Shown: positions 16,978-26,653 of the stretch, piece by piece
How the letters are laid out: every line of letters starts with the position of its first letter
Numbering within the stretch: the first letter of the stretch is position 1
Origin: Tsukamurella sp. TY48
GTDB taxonomy: Bacteria > Actinomycetota > Actinomycetes > Mycobacteriales > Mycobacteriaceae
Assembly (NCBI RefSeq): GCF_019656655.1
Contig: NZ_BPMV01000001.1
Location: 310,001 to 374,000, forward strand
Reading direction: 5' to 3'
Length of the DNA stretch: 64,000 nucleotides
Notes under the pieces: generated by a model
The model's database searches: none
The model's input: only the letters and a program-made list of their open reading frames with translations
Told to the model about the DNA's origin: nothing
Made by a program: the position numbers and the translations under genes

Positions 16978-18078
16978 TCAGTTCGCTCCTTCTACCGTCG
17001 ACGCGGTACGGCCGGTGCGGCGGGTATCGAACGGCGCGGTGCTGGTGGAGACCGGCGACTCGCCGATCGACTCCAGCGCGGAGGCGTTGTCCTTGCCGCC
17101 CTGGCGGGCCTTGATGTACTGCGTGAACTTCTCCGGCGACACGGCGCGGATCTCGAAGTTCATCATCGAGTGGTAGTCGCCGCACATCTCGGCGCAGCGG
17201 CCGACGAAGTCGCCGTCACGCTCGATCTCGGTGATCTGGAACCGGTTCTGCGAGTGGTTCTCCTTGGGGTTCGGCATCACGTCGCGCTTGAACGCGAACT
17301 GCGGAACGTAGAAGGAGTGCACCACGTCGGCCGAGGCGAGCACGAACTCGATGCGCGCGCCGGTGGGCAGGACCAGGACGGGGATCTCGGCGGACGAGCC
17401 CTGCACCTCGACGGTGCTGAACTTCAGGTAGTCGCGGATCTCCTGGAATCGGCCGTGGTTGGGGCCGCGCTCCGGCTGATGCTCGATCTCACCGGTCTCG
17501 GCCTTCTCCTTGGCGGCCTCCTCGTTGAGCTTCTTGAGGTCGGGCTGCTGGCCGTACGGGTTGGGACGCTCCAGCTTGATCGGCGTGCCGCCGTCCTTGC
17601 CGTTCTCGGTGATCTCCCGGTACGCGAAGCGCCAGTTCCACTGGAACGCGGTCACGTCGACGGTGACGGCCGGGTTGTCCTCGAGCTTCTCGACCTTGGT
17701 CTGCACGATCACGGTGAAGTAGAAGAGCACCGCGATGATGAGGAACGGGACGGCGGTGTACAGCAGCTCCAGGGGAACGTTGTACGCGGTCTGCCGCGGG
17801 AAGTCGGGCGAGTCGGCCTTCTTACGGTGGAAGGTGATCGTCCAGAACGTGAGGGCCCACACGAGCACGCCCATCGCGAGAGCGGCCACCACGGACCAGC
17901 TCCACAGATTCGTCATCTCACGGGCCTCGGGGGTGACACCCTCGGGCCAACCGAAACGCATCACCTCGTCGGCGGAACAGCCCGACATAGCGAACATGCC
18001 GACGACCAGTCCGGCGGCCACGACCAGGCGCTTACGCCAGGACGCGGGCCCACCGTGGGCGTTACTTCCGGGTGCCAA
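16978..18078 (-). CDS. ctaC: Cytochrome c oxidase subunit II (lipoprotein)
   Basis: About 366 residues. The N-terminus is a lipoprotein signal ending MSGC, then two membrane helices (LWSWSVVAALAMGVLVWAL and PFLIIAVLFYFTVIVQT) and a periplasmic cupredoxin domain. CAEMCGDYHSMM plus the upstream ADVVHSFYVPQ give the CuA ligands. An insert of charged residues (about 165-205) is longer than in many subunits II and probably contacts QcrC. I set the start at TTG 18078 because GCAGGAAGG lies 10 nt or so before it; no ATG or GTG fits as well. Separate from, but divergent to, asnB. Confidence 0.94.
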   Translation of the reverse strand: MAPGSNAHGGPASWRKRLVVAAGLVVGMFAMSGCSADEVMRFGWPEGVTPEAREMTNLWSWSVVAALAMGVLVWALTFWTITFHRKKADSPDFPRQTAYNVPLELLYTAVPFLIIAVLFYFTVIVQTKVEKLEDNPAVTVDVTAFQWNWRFAYREITENGKDGGTPIKLERPNPYGQQPDLKKLNEEAAKEKAETGEIEHQPERGPNHGRFQEIRDYLKFSTVEVQGSSAEIPVLVLPTGARIEFVLASADVVHSFYVPQFAFKRDVMPNPKENHSQNRFQITEIERDGDFVGRCAEMCGDYHSMMNFEIRAVSPEKFTQYIKARQGGKDNASALESIGESPVSTSTAPFDTRRTGRTASTVEGAN

Positions 18079-18310
18079 TGTCGCGCCTTCCTGCTGAAAC
18101 ACGGTCAGTGCTGCGGGGCTCGTTCCGGCCGTGCGATTTCCCAGCGGGAACTCAGGGCCGGGGCTGCACGTTCCCCTTGTACTACGCAGCGTAGACCAAC
18201 GAGGCCCCGTGCACGCTCCGGGGTCACGAAATGGCGAGTCGTGCCGTGCCGCACACCGTCGGCCTGCGGCGTTGATGCGCGCGCCCACGGTTCCGGCATA
18301 CTGAATCCTC
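18079..18310. promoter_or_regulatory. Divergent ctaC / asnB promoter region
   Basis: A 232-bp intergenic stretch. A 13-bp palindrome CTACGCAGCGTAG lies at 18182-18194 and includes TACGCT on the minus strand, a possible -10 for ctaC that would give a leader of about 95 nt. CATACT (18297-18302), 8 nt before GTG 18311, is a likely asnB -10. No other structure seen. Confidence 0.4.
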
Positions 18311-20275
18311 GTGTGTGGCCTCCTGGGATTCCTGTCCGCCGACCAGCGCGCGGGCGACGTCGTCGACGCGGTGACCGCGGCCGGCCGGTGCATGCGGCAC
18401 CGCGGCCCGGACGAGTTCGGCGGCGCGTGGCACGACGACGATCTGGCCCTGTCGTTCAACCGGCTCGCCTTCATCGACATCGAGCACGCGCATCAGCCGC
18501 TGCGGTGGGGTCCGCCCGAGAATCCGGAGCGGTACGCGCTCACCTTCAACGGCGAGATCTACAACTACCTCGAGCTGCGCACCCAGCTGGTCGAGGAGTT
18601 CGGCGCGCAGTTCCGCACCGAGGGCGACGGCGAGTCGATCGTCGCGGGCTTCCACTACTGGGGCATCGACGGTGTGCTGTCGCGGCTGCGCGGCATGTTC
18701 GCCTTCGCGATCTGGGACACCGAGCAGCGCGAGCTGACGCTGGCCCGCGATCCGTTCGGCATCAAGCCGCTGTACGTGGCCACGGGCTCGAAGGGCACCG
18801 TCTTCTCCAGTGAGAAGAAGTCGGTGCTCGAACTCGCCGACGAGGCGGGCCTGCAGCCCGGACTCGACCCGCGGGCCGTGCAGCACTACACCGTGCTGCA
18901 GTACGTCCCCGAGCCCGAGTCCCTCCATCTCGGCATCCGCCGGCTGGAATCGGGCTGCTACGCCACCGTGGTGCCGGGCGGCTCGGTGGAGGGCGTGCGG
19001 TACTTCGAGCCGAAGTTCCCGGTGAAGCAGGTCTCGGGCGGGCTGGAGTCCGCCGAGGCGAAGGCGGTGTACCGCGATATCGCCGACGCGCTCCGCGATT
19101 CGGTGAAGATGCACATGCGCGCCGATGTGACCGTGGGCTCGTTCCTCTCCGGCGGCATCGATTCGACGGCCGTCGCGGCGCTGGCGATCCAGCACAACCC
19201 CGATCTGATCACGATCACCACCGGTTTCGAGCGGGACGGCTACAGCGAGATCGACGTGGCCGCCGAATCGGCCGAGGCGATCGGCGCGCGGCACGTGGTG
19301 AAGGTGGTCTCCCCCGAGGAGTTCCGCGACGCGATCCCGGCGATCGTCTGGTACCTCGACGATCCGGTGGCCGATCCGTCGTTGGTGCCGCTGTACTACC
19401 TGGCCCGCGAGGCCCGCAAGCACGTCAAGGTGGTGCTCTCCGGCGAGGGCGCCGACGAGCTGTTCGGCGGCTACACCATCTACAAGGAGCCGCTGTCGCT
19501 GGCGCCCTTCGACAAGCTGCCCGCGTGGGCGCGGCGCACCGCCGGGAAGATCGGCGACCGGATGCCCGAGGGGCAGCGCGGCAAGAGCCTGCTGCAGCGC
19601 GGCTCGCTGGCGCTGGAGGACCGGTACTACGGCAATGCGCGCTCGTTCAACGACGCGCAGCTGGACTACGTGCTCCGCGACTTCCGCCCGGAGTGGACGC
19701 ACACCGATGTGACGGCTCCCATCTACGCGAAGACCCGGGGCTGGGGCCCGGTCGAGCGGATGCAGCACCTGGACCAGTTCACCTGGCTGCGCGGCGACAT
19801 CCTGGTCAAGGCCGACAAGATGACGATGGCCAACTCGCTAGAGCTGCGCGTGCCCTTCCTGGACAAGGAGGTCTTCCGGGTGGCGGAGACGCTGCCGGCG
19901 GATCTCAAGCTGGCCGGCGGCACGTCGAAGTACGCGCTGCGCCGTGCGCTGGAGGAGATCATCCCGCCGCACGTGCTGCACCGGAAGAAGCTGGGATTCC
20001 CGGTGCCGCTGCGGCATTGGCTGGCCGGTCCGGAGCTGTACGACTGGGCCCGGACCACCATCGAGGATTCGCAGACCGATGAGTGGATCGACCGCCGGGC
20101 AGTACTGGCGATGCTCGACGAGCACAGGGCCAAGGCGCCCGAGGGCTGGCCGGGCGGCACGGATCATTCGCGACGGATCTGGACCGTGCTGATGTTCATG
20201 GTCTGGCACGGCATCTTCGTCGAGAACCGCATCCACCCCGCGATCGAGGAGCCGGACTACCCCGTGCGTCTGTAG
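18311..20275 (+). CDS. asnB: Glutamine-hydrolysing asparagine synthetase
   Basis: A 654-residue class II amidotransferase. Cys2 becomes the catalytic N-terminal nucleophile after Met removal (MCGLLGF); RHRGPDEFG and FNGEIYNYLELR complete the glutaminase domain (residues 1-215). The synthetase half has the PP-loop SFLSGGIDSTAVAAL and later VLSGEGADELFGGY. It makes asparagine from aspartate, glutamine and ATP. The extended form is typical of Corynebacteriales, where AsnB can also amidate mDAP-related substrates in some relatives (LtsA); that function here is open. It converges on a DUF2236 gene with no gap. Confidence 0.95.
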   Translation: MCGLLGFLSADQRAGDVVDAVTAAGRCMRHRGPDEFGGAWHDDDLALSFNRLAFIDIEHAHQPLRWGPPENPERYALTFNGEIYNYLELRTQLVEEFGAQFRTEGDGESIVAGFHYWGIDGVLSRLRGMFAFAIWDTEQRELTLARDPFGIKPLYVATGSKGTVFSSEKKSVLELADEAGLQPGLDPRAVQHYTVLQYVPEPESLHLGIRRLESGCYATVVPGGSVEGVRYFEPKFPVKQVSGGLESAEAKAVYRDIADALRDSVKMHMRADVTVGSFLSGGIDSTAVAALAIQHNPDLITITTGFERDGYSEIDVAAESAEAIGARHVVKVVSPEEFRDAIPAIVWYLDDPVADPSLVPLYYLAREARKHVKVVLSGEGADELFGGYTIYKEPLSLAPFDKLPAWARRTAGKIGDRMPEGQRGKSLLQRGSLALEDRYYGNARSFNDAQLDYVLRDFRPEWTHTDVTAPIYAKTRGWGPVERMQHLDQFTWLRGDILVKADKMTMANSLELRVPFLDKEVFRVAETLPADLKLAGGTSKYALRRALEEIIPPHVLHRKKLGFPVPLRHWLAGPELYDWARTTIEDSQTDEWIDRRAVLAMLDEHRAKAPEGWPGGTDHSRRIWTVLMFMVWHGIFVENRIHPAIEEPDYPVRL

Positions 20276-20947
20276 TCAGGCCACCCTGCGCTGCGCAGCG
20301 GCGAAGGCGTCGAAGGCGAGCCGGTCGACGGTGCTCAGAGGCACGTCGAGCAGTTCGCGGGCACGCTCGTGCTGGATGCCGCGGGCGGCGAAGCCGGGGA
20401 TGGTGCCGAACGCCCAGCGCGGCGGGTTCAGCGCCTGCGGCCCCAGGACCCGGCCTTCGGGAGTGAGCCGCAGTCCGGCGCAGGCATCGGCGAAGTACTC
20501 GGTGAACTCGTGCCAGGTGGTGGGCATGGGGCGCGTCGAGATGCCGTACACGCGGTACCAGTCGCAGCATTCGCGGTACAGCTGTTCGTGTTCGGCGGCG
20601 GTGAGCGGTCCGGCGTAGGTCTCGATGCCGGCCACGACTGCGTCCACGTAGGTGGCGTGCTGGAAGTGGAAGAGCTCGGGGGTGAGCGCGTGGTACCGCT
20701 CCCCCGTCGAGTCGACGCCTTTCACGTGTTCGTGCGCGAATCGGATGATCCAGTCGGACTTCTCGCCCCGGTAGGCCATCCGGACCAGCGGTCCCACGGT
20801 GCGCTGCTTGTGGCCCCACAGGCTCGATGAGACGTGCTCGGTGAAGGCCGCCGCGATCGACGGATGCAGCACCTGCAGCGCGACGGCGCGCGGCAGGGCG
20901 AGCCGGAACCGCCGGGAATCGAGGTGGCGCAGCAGGATCGAACTCAT
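20276..20947 (-). CDS. MpaB/DUF2236 family oxygenase-like protein (short form)
   Basis: A 223-residue protein of the DUF2236 family, related to latex-clearing protein and MpaB, which bind haem b. LPRAVALQVLHPSIAAAF is the family's N-terminal helix, then VRMAYRG and FHFQHATYVDAVV with the conserved His pair, and TWHEFTEYF. It is predicted cytoplasmic or membrane-associated; the substrate is unknown. Its ATG overlaps the PAQR stop in ATGA (20944-20947), so the two are translationally coupled and likely share the palindromic operator at 21603. Confidence 0.78.
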   Translation of the reverse strand: MSSILLRHLDSRRFRLALPRAVALQVLHPSIAAAFTEHVSSSLWGHKQRTVGPLVRMAYRGEKSDWIIRFAHEHVKGVDSTGERYHALTPELFHFQHATYVDAVVAGIETYAGPLTAAEHEQLYRECCDWYRVYGISTRPMPTTWHEFTEYFADACAGLRLTPEGRVLGPQALNPPRWAFGTIPGFAARGIQHERARELLDVPLSTVDRLAFDAFAAAQRRVA

Positions 20948-21600
20948 CGAAGCAAGGCTATCCACATCGCGGCGTAGTGGCAGAGGGCGGCGATCACCGT
21001 GGCGGCATGAAAGAACTCGTGATGCCCGAAGACGCCGGGCCACGGGTTCGGCCACCGGGTCGCGTAGAGCACGGCGCCGCCGCTGTAGAGCACGCCGCCG
21101 ATCGCGAGCAGGATCGAGGCGACCCACCCGGCACCGTCGATCAGGTCACCCGCGACCGCCACGACGACCCAGCCGAGAGCGATGTACAGCGGCACCCCCA
21201 CCCAGCGCGGGGCGTGCGGCCACAGCAGTTTCAGGGCGACGCCCGCGAGCGCTCCACCCCAGACCACGGCGAGCACCCACCGGGCCACCGACGCGGGGAA
21301 GGTGAGCACCGCAATGGGCGTGTAGCTCCCGGCGATGAACAGGAAGATCATGCAGTGGTCGGCACGCTTCATCCAGATGCGTTGCGCATCGGTCCAGCGG
21401 CCGCGGTGGTAGGCGGCGCTCACGCCGAACACCCCGAACACGGTGACGGCGTAGACGAGCAGGGCGAGGCCCGCCGCCGTGGACTGCCGGAAGCCGGCGA
21501 TCACGAGTGGGACGCCGAGGGCGATGGCCCCGAGCGCGCCGAACTGATGGATCACGCCGCGCAGCCGCGGCTTGATCTCGGGTACGCCGATGACCGCCAT
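20944..21600 (-). CDS. PAQR / hemolysin III family membrane protein
   Basis: A 218-residue seven-helix protein of the hemolysin III/PAQR family. RGVIHQFGALGAIALG carries the first His, VSAAYHRGRW the conserved Ser/His region, MKRADHCMIFLFIAGSYTPI the DH-x-GSYTP motif and GHHEFFHAATVIAALCHY the paired C-terminal His. Family members are zinc-dependent hydrolase-like proteins linked to membrane lipid or sphingolipid-type signals. The first codon follows a perfect 20-bp palindrome by 2 nt, so a regulator should block its promoter. Confidence 0.88.
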   Translation of the reverse strand: MAVIGVPEIKPRLRGVIHQFGALGAIALGVPLVIAGFRQSTAAGLALLVYAVTVFGVFGVSAAYHRGRWTDAQRIWMKRADHCMIFLFIAGSYTPIAVLTFPASVARWVLAVVWGGALAGVALKLLWPHAPRWVGVPLYIALGWVVVAVAGDLIDGAGWVASILLAIGGVLYSGGAVLYATRWPNPWPGVFGHHEFFHAATVIAALCHYAAMWIALLR

Positions 21601-21602
21601 AA

Positions 21603-21622
21603 AACCTACGGTACCGTAGGTT
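21603..21622. promoter_or_regulatory. Perfect 20-bp palindromic operator before the PAQR gene
   Basis: AACCTACGGTACCGTAGGTT reads the same on both strands and ends 2 nt before the ATG at 21600. Its size and symmetry fit a TetR-family dimer site. It contains TACGGT and TACCGT, so bound protein would cover the core promoter. Confidence 0.72.
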
Positions 21623-21647
21623 ACGCGTCGGTAACCAGTGTTGTGAC

Positions 21648-22688
<1,041 letters not shown>

Positions 22689-22706
22689 GTTACTGCAGAG
22701 CGGGCG

Positions 22707-23060
22707 TCAGTTGAACGAATCGCCGCAGGCGCAGGAGCCGGTGGCGTTCGGGTTATCGATGGTGAAGCCCTGCTTCTCGATGGAATCGACGAAGTCGATC
22801 TTCGCGCCGATCAGAAACGGTGCGCTCATCCGGTCGACGGACAGCTTCACACCGCCGAACTCGGAGACCACGTCGCCGTCGAGCGAGCGATCGTCGAAGT
22901 ACAGCTGGTACCGCAGGCCGGCGCAGCCGCCGGGCTGTACCTCGATGCGCAGGGCCAGGTCGTCACGGCCCTCCTGGTCCAGCAGCGCCTTCGCCTTGGC
23001 GGCGGCAGGCTCGGTCAGCACCACGCCGGTGGTGTCGGTCTGTGCTTCAGCAGCAGTCAT
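22707..23060 (-). CDS. erpA: A-type iron-sulfur carrier protein (ErpA/HesB)
   Basis: A 117-residue HesB/IscA/ErpA protein, counterpart of Rv2204c. The three cluster-binding Cys are visible: GGCAGLRYQLYF and the C-terminal pair in GSCACGDSF. It carries or inserts iron-sulfur clusters into apoproteins such as LipA and the Rieske protein, both encoded in this window. ATG with GAGGAGA 6 nt upstream. It is 79 nt upstream of adoK on the same strand. Confidence 0.94.
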   Translation of the reverse strand: MTAAEAQTDTTGVVLTEPAAAKAKALLDQEGRDDLALRIEVQPGGCAGLRYQLYFDDRSLDGDVVSEFGGVKLSVDRMSAPFLIGAKIDFVDSIEKQGFTIDNPNATGSCACGDSFN

Positions 23061-23129
23061 TCACGTTCTCCTCACACGCAGGGTGTCCTGTTCAACGGTA
23101 CTCCCCCGCCCGTCATTCCCGATATCCCG

Positions 23130-24206
23130 TCATCGGAGTTCCCGGGCGACGGCGGCCGCCAGAGCGCGGAGGGCACCGTCGGCGTCGCGCATCGCGGCCT
23201 CGACCGATCCGGCACTGTCGACCAGCGAATACGCCGCGCGAACGTGATGCCGGCGGACCGTGGCGGGGTCGAGATCCACCTGTCCGGCGAGCACCACGGT
23301 GTCGACGCCGCGCCCGGCCGCGCGTTCGGCCAGGGCGATCGCGGCCTTGCCGCGCAGCGACTGCCGATCGAATCTGCCCTCGCCGGTGAGCACCAGGTCG
23401 ACGGTGCCGAGCACCTCGTCGAGACCCGTCGCGGAGGCCACCACGGCCGCCCCGGAGGTCCGTTCCGCGCCCAGCGCGAGCAGTGCGGCGCCGAGGCCGC
23501 CGGCGGCGCCCGCCCCGGGCAGCTCGGCCACGTCGCGACCGGTGGCCTCGCGCCAGGCGAGCGCGGTCCGGACCAGCCTGGCCTCCAGCTCCGGGATCAG
23601 AGACGACGGTGCGCCCTTCTGCGGGCCGAAGACGGCGGCGGCCCCGAACGGGCCGAGCAGTGGGTTCTCGACATCGGTCGCGGCGATCAGGCGGACGCCC
23701 GCGAGGGTCCCCGCGGCGCCGGGGTAGCCGCCGAAGACCTCGGCGAGACCCGCGCCGCCGTCGGTGCACGCCGAACCGCCGAGCCCCACGACCACCGTGG
23801 TCGCGCCCGCCGCGATCGCCGCGACGATCAGTTCGCCGACGCCGCGGGATCCCGCGGCGAGCGCCGTCCGTGCGGTGGGCCCGTCGGGCAGCAGGTCGAG
23901 CCCGCAGGCCTGCGCGCACTCGATGTAGGCGGTCTCGTCCACGAGGAGGAACTGCGCGGGGGTGGGTTCGCCGAGCGGTCCGGACACGGTCACGGTCTCG
24001 GGGGCCACGCCCAGTGCGGCGGCGAGGACGTCGATGAAGCCGGGGCCGCCATCGGACTGGGGCGCGAGAATCACCTCGTCGGACGGCCTGGCGGTGCGCC
24101 AACCGGCGGCGATCGCGTGCGCCGCCTGCGCCGCGGTGAGGGTGCCGCCGAACGAGTCCGGTGCCACCAGTACCCGGGCGGAGACCCCCGCCAACTGCGA
24201 CGACAT
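23130..24206 (-). CDS. Glycerate kinase
   Basis: A 358-residue glycerate kinase of the GlxK/GckA type (counterpart of Rv2205c). RVLVAPDSFGGTLTAAQAAHAIAAGW is the N-terminal signature, shortened here; TTVVVGLGGSACTDGGAGL the glycine-rich phosphate site, and VLTGEGRFDRQSLRGKA the TGEGxxDxQ(S/T)xxGK motif. It phosphorylates D-glycerate. ATG 24206 lies 6 nt after TACACT (24213-24218), a leaderless pattern. Confidence 0.92.
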   Translation of the reverse strand: MSSQLAGVSARVLVAPDSFGGTLTAAQAAHAIAAGWRTARPSDEVILAPQSDGGPGFIDVLAAALGVAPETVTVSGPLGEPTPAQFLLVDETAYIECAQACGLDLLPDGPTARTALAAGSRGVGELIVAAIAAGATTVVVGLGGSACTDGGAGLAEVFGGYPGAAGTLAGVRLIAATDVENPLLGPFGAAAVFGPQKGAPSSLIPELEARLVRTALAWREATGRDVAELPGAGAAGGLGAALLALGAERTSGAAVVASATGLDEVLGTVDLVLTGEGRFDRQSLRGKAAIALAERAAGRGVDTVVLAGQVDLDPATVRRHHVRAAYSLVDSAGSVEAAMRDADGALRALAAAVARELR

Positions 24207-24212
24207 GCGGCG

Positions 24213-24218
24213 AGTGTA
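24213..24218 (-). promoter_or_regulatory. -10 hexamer TACACT for leaderless glycerate kinase
   Basis: TACACT on the minus strand ends 6 nt before ATG 24206. The divergent TAGGCT (24249-24254) lies 30 nt away. Confidence 0.45.
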
Positions 24219-24248
24219 GGCACGGTGCGCGCACTCGCCGCGATCTTC

Positions 24249-24254
24249 TAGGCT
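24249..24254 (+). promoter_or_regulatory. -10 hexamer TAGGCT for leaderless DUF3043 gene
   Basis: TAGGCT ends 7 nt before GTG 24262. Confidence 0.45.
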
Positions 24255-24261
24255 GGACGCC

Positions 24262-24948
24262 GTGAAACTCCCCTGGCAGAAGGCCGAAGACACGGCTCCC
24301 GAGACCGCCGACACCGCGGCCACCGGTACCGCGGACGACGACGCCGCTGCGACCGCCGCCAAGCCCACGCAGACCCCGGGCAAGGGCCGCCCCACCCCCA
24401 GCCGCCGCGAGGCGGAGGGCCGCAAGCGCGGCCCCGTCGCCCCCGCGCCGCAGACCCGTGCGGAGGCCCGGGCGCGGCGCAAGGAGCTCAAGAGCTCCAT
24501 GAGCAAGGAGGAGCGCAAGGCTGCCGCCGCCGAGCGCCGGGCTGCCGCGAACGAGCGGCGCGAGCTGATGATGCAGGGCGACGAGCGCTACCTGCCGGTG
24601 CGCGATCAGGGCCCGGTGAAGGCGATGGCCCGCGATCTCGTCGATTCGAAGCGGCACATCGCCACGATGTTCATCCCGATCGCGGTGGCCGTGATGGTCT
24701 ACATGTTCATCACCGTGCAGAACCCCACGCTCAGCGCGCTGGCGATGCCGATCCTCATGGTGCTGATCATCGTGATGGGCATCGAGGGCTACTTCACCGG
24801 CCGCCGTGTGAACAAGCGCGTTCAGGAGAAGTACCCGGAGACCACCGAGACCGGTTTCAAGCTGGGCTGGTACGCGTTCATGCGGTCCACGCAGCTGCGG
24901 CGCATGCGCATCCCCCGACCCCGGGTCTCGCCCGGCGACGCGGTCTAA
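24262..24948 (+). CDS. DUF3043 membrane protein (Rv2206-like)
   Basis: A 228-residue conserved actinobacterial protein. Residues 1-120 are charged and low-complexity (Ala, Lys, Arg, Glu); two helices follow (ATMFIPIAVAVMVYMFIT and ALAMPILMVLIIVMGIEGYF), then a basic C-terminus with RRVNKRVQEKYPE and RMRIPRP. Counterpart of Rv2206; function is unknown. GTG start with a -10 hexamer 7 nt upstream. It lies 3 nt before the cobalamin gene cobUT, so it is likely cotranscribed with it. Confidence 0.85.
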   Translation: MKLPWQKAEDTAPETADTAATGTADDDAAATAAKPTQTPGKGRPTPSRREAEGRKRGPVAPAPQTRAEARARRKELKSSMSKEERKAAAAERRAAANERRELMMQGDERYLPVRDQGPVKAMARDLVDSKRHIATMFIPIAVAVMVYMFITVQNPTLSALAMPILMVLIIVMGIEGYFTGRRVNKRVQEKYPETTETGFKLGWYAFMRSTQLRRMRIPRPRVSPGDAV

Positions 24949-24951
24949 GCC

Positions 24952-26652
24952 GTGGCCCTGCGCCTCGTCCTGGGCGGTGTCCGCTCGGGCAAGTCGGCTC
25001 GCGCCGAACACCTGATCACCACCGCCGCCGGCTCCGCTCCGGTGCGGTACGTGGCCACCGCGCCGCGGCCCGACGGTGACCCCGACCTGACCGCCCGGAT
25101 CGACACGCACCGGTCGCGCCGGCCCGACTCGTGGACCACGGTCGAGACGCAGGACCTCGCGGCGGTACTCGCGACGGGCGATGTCGCGACCCTGGTCGAT
25201 GACCTCGGCGCCTGGCTCGCGGCGCGACTGGACGCCGCCGGTTGGGAGACGCCCGAGCGCGTCGACGACGAGGTCGCGGCGCTGGTGGACGCGGCGGCGG
25301 CGTATCCGGGCGAACTGGTCTTCGTCAGCCCCGAGGTGGGCCTGTCCGTGGTCCCGGCGACGCACGCTGGACGCCTGTTCCAGGATCTGCTGGGTGATCT
25401 GAACGCACGCCTGGCGGCGGTGGCCGATGGCGTCGAGCTGGTGGTCGCCGGACGCTCGGTGGCGCTCGACGGGCAACCGGTGGTCGCCTCGTCGCCGTCC
25501 ACGGTGGCGGCCGCAGCGCCCGCCCCGGTGACGGCCGCCCCGGCAACGGAGGCCCCGGCGCCCGCCGTCGCGCTGGCCCCGGTCGAACTCCCGCCCTTCG
25601 ATCCCGACGCCGATCCGCTGTCCTTCCCGTCGATCACGCCGCCCGATGCCTTCGTGGCGCAGCAGGCGCGGGACCGGCAGCTGCAGCTCACCAAGCCGAA
25701 GGGATCCCTGGGCCGGCTCGAGGAGCTCGGCGAGTGGATCGCCGCGTGTCAGGGTGCCTGTCCCCCACGGCAGTTCGAACGCGCGCGCATCGTGGTGCTG
25801 GCCGGCGATCACGGTGTCGCCGCGACCGGCGTGTCGGCGTATCCGCCGGAGGTCACCGCGCAGATGGTGGCGAACTTCGCCGCCGACGGTGCGGCCGTGA
25901 ACGTGCTCGCGACCCAGGCGGGGGCGTCGGTGCGGGTGGAGGACATCGCCGTCTCGGCCGATACCAGCCCGGCGCTGAGCCGCAACAAGATCCGCCGGTC
26001 GTCGGGCGACATCTCGACGGTGGACGCCCTCACCGACGAGGAGACGATCGCCGCGATCGCCGCCGGCCGAAGGATCGCCGACGATGAGATCGATTCCGGC
26101 GCCGACCTCCTGATCCTCGGTGATATGGGCATCGGCAACACCACCCCCGCGGCGGTCCTGATCGGTGCGATCACCGATACCGAGCCCGTGCTCGTGGTGG
26201 GTCGCGGCACCGGGATCGACGACAACGCGTGGATGCGCAAGGCCGCGGCGATCCGCGATGCGATGTACCGCGCGCGACCGCATGTCGGGAATCCGAAGGC
26301 GCTGTTGCGCACCGCCGCCGGCGCCGATCTCGCCGCGATGGCGGGGTTCTTGGCCCAGGCCGCGGTGCGGCGCACGCCGGTGATCCTCGACGGTGTCGTG
26401 GTGACGGCCGCGGCGCTGGTGGCGCAGGAGCTGGCACCGGGTGCCTCGTCGTGGTGGGTTGCGGGACACCGCAGTCCGGAACCGGCGCATTCGCTGGCGC
26501 TGCACCGTCTGGACTTGGAGCCCCTGCTGGACCTGGGGATGCGGCTCGGCGAGGGGAGCGGCGCCGCGACGGCTCTGCCCGTGGTGCGGGCGGCGGTGGC
26601 GGTGCTCGGCGAGATGGCGACGTTCGATTCCGCCGGGGTCTCGCGGGGCTGA
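24952..26652 (+). CDS. cobT: CobU-CobT fusion: adenosylcobinamide kinase/guanylyltransferase plus DMB phosphoribosyltransferase
   Basis: A 566-residue fusion. Residues 1-180 are a CobU/CobP domain: Walker A GGVRSGKS (residues 8-15), [17 protein letters not shown] with the His that carries GMP, and [12 protein letters not shown]. An Ala/Pro linker (about 183-205) follows, then CobT (about 207-566) with [39 protein letters not shown] and [10 protein letters not shown] with the catalytic Glu. It would activate adenosylcobinamide to the GDP form and make alpha-ribazole phosphate, the two substrates for CobS next door. In M. tuberculosis the two are separate genes. Both halves keep their motifs, so both look active. 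Confidence 0.92.
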   Translation: MALRLVLGGVRSGKSARAEHLITTAAGSAPVRYVATAPRPDGDPDLTARIDTHRSRRPDSWTTVETQDLAAVLATGDVATLVDDLGAWLAARLDAAGWETPERVDDEVAALVDAAAAYPGELVFVSPEVGLSVVPATHAGRLFQDLLGDLNARLAAVADGVELVVAGRSVALDGQPVVASSPSTVAAAAPAPVTAAPATEAPAPAVALAPVELPPFDPDADPLSFPSITPPDAFVAQQARDRQLQLTKPKGSLGRLEELGEWIAACQGACPPRQFERARIVVLAGDHGVAATGVSAYPPEVTAQMVANFAADGAAVNVLATQAGASVRVEDIAVSADTSPALSRNKIRRSSGDISTVDALTDEETIAAIAAGRRIADDEIDSGADLLILGDMGIGNTTPAAVLIGAITDTEPVLVVGRGTGIDDNAWMRKAAAIRDAMYRARPHVGNPKALLRTAAGADLAAMAGFLAQAAVRRTPVILDGVVVTAAALVAQELAPGASSWWVAGHRSPEPAHSLALHRLDLEPLLDLGMRLGEGSGAATALPVVRAAVAVLGEMATFDSAGVSRG

Positions 26653-26653
26653 G

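Noticed and set aside
18182-18194. CTACGCAGCGTAG as a regulator site
   Set aside because: It is short and overlaps a possible -10 hexamer of ctaC; evidence is too thin for an operator call, so it is only noted in the intergenic entry.
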